Assembly (NCBI GenBank): GCA_027296805.1
Contig: JAPUIR010000203.1
Coordinates: 1 to 5,225 of the forward strand
Direction of reading: 5' to 3'
Source: Chloroflexota bacterium
Lineage (GTDB): Bacteria; Chloroflexota; Dehalococcoidia; Bin125
Length of the DNA stretch: 5,225 nucleotides
This document shows, piece after piece, positions 5,072-5,225 of the stretch. Below the pieces are notes generated by a model, which was given only the letters and a program-made list of their open reading frames with translations, was not told where the DNA came from and searched no databases. The translations under genes and the position numbers were made by a program. Position 1 is the stretch's first letter. Each line of letters opens with the position of its first letter.

Positions 5072-5225
5072 ATGGCGAACGACGAGATCTACGACGAGAT
5101 CACGACAGCGCTCGAGGCGGGTGAGCCCGTCGCCCTGGCGACCGTGGCGCAAACGCTGGGCAGCACGCCGCGCAAGACCGGCGCCAAGATGGTCGTCCGC
5201 GCCGACGGATCGTTCGCGGGCACGA
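5072..5225 (+). CDS. Second XdhC/CoxI family protein, N-terminal part, 3' end beyond window
   Basis: The 51 visible codons match the start of the XdhC_CoxI domain: EIYDEITTALEAGEPVALAT (5-24), the canonical LGSTPRKTGAKMVV (29-42) and RADGSFAGT at the edge, where a GGG loop normally follows. Unlike its neighbour, it keeps the standard GSTPR...GAKM motif. GAGGAG at 5062-5067 overlaps the xdhC1 stop and is a strong Shine-Dalgarno, with a rather short 4-nt spacing to the ATG. The gap between the two genes is 8 nt, so they are almost certainly cotranscribed. Only the first domain is seen, so I cannot say whether this is a short, one-domain CoxI-like protein or a full two-domain XdhC. The pairing suggests joint work in molybdoenzyme maturation. 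Confidence 0.86.
   Translation, partial: MANDEIYDEITTALEAGEPVALATVAQTLGSTPRKTGAKMVVRADGSFAGT

Overview
The window is high-GC bacterial DNA. It carries one gene on the minus strand (gyrB, running off the left edge) and a divergent set of six genes on the plus strand. The last of these, a second xdhC, runs off the right edge. All recognisable genes are chromosomal core or core-accessory types. I see no insertion sequence, phage gene, CRISPR array, tRNA or rRNA. The gene content (a divergent YchF-like ATPase, an endonuclease III-related protein of the COG2231 type, tandem XdhC/CoxI proteins) together with the high GC content suggests a Chloroflexota/Thermomicrobia-like bacterium. This is only an inference from family resemblance; no lineage marker settles it.

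Layout. Positions 1-761 (minus) encode the N-terminal ATPase half of DNA gyrase subunit B. Positions 762-1159 are a divergent intergenic region. Its gyrB-proximal end is AT-rich and holds a credible extended -10 promoter for gyrB, with a cluster of overlapping palindromes just upstream that resemble a GAAC/GTTC (LexA-type) operator. From 1160 to 4114 there is a tightly coupled operon of four genes: trmO (tRNA t6A37 methyltransferase), an endonuclease III-related DNA glycosylase, a Nudix hydrolase and a YchF-like P-loop ATPase. The three junctions overlap or nearly overlap (stop TGA 3 nt before ATG, with an alternative GTGA overlap; TGATG; ATGA). A 55-nt gap follows, containing four GTTCAACG-like units at an exact 12-bp period. 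Then come xdhC1 (4170-5063) and, after 8 nt, the start of a second xdhC-family gene (5072 to the edge).

How the genes fit together. The four-gene operon mixes tRNA modification, base-excision repair, a diphosphate hydrolase and a ribosome-associated ATPase, which looks like a maintenance operon for translation and nucleic-acid quality. The xdhC pair belongs to maturation of molybdenum hydroxylases (xanthine dehydrogenase/CO dehydrogenase family), so molybdenum-cofactor or molybdoenzyme genes may lie to the right. The most interesting items are the nested palindromes at the gyrB promoter, the 12-bp repeat array before xdhC1, the octamer GTTCGACA that both share, and the altered nucleotide-specificity motif of the YchF-like protein. 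I found no clear evidence of an entirely new system.
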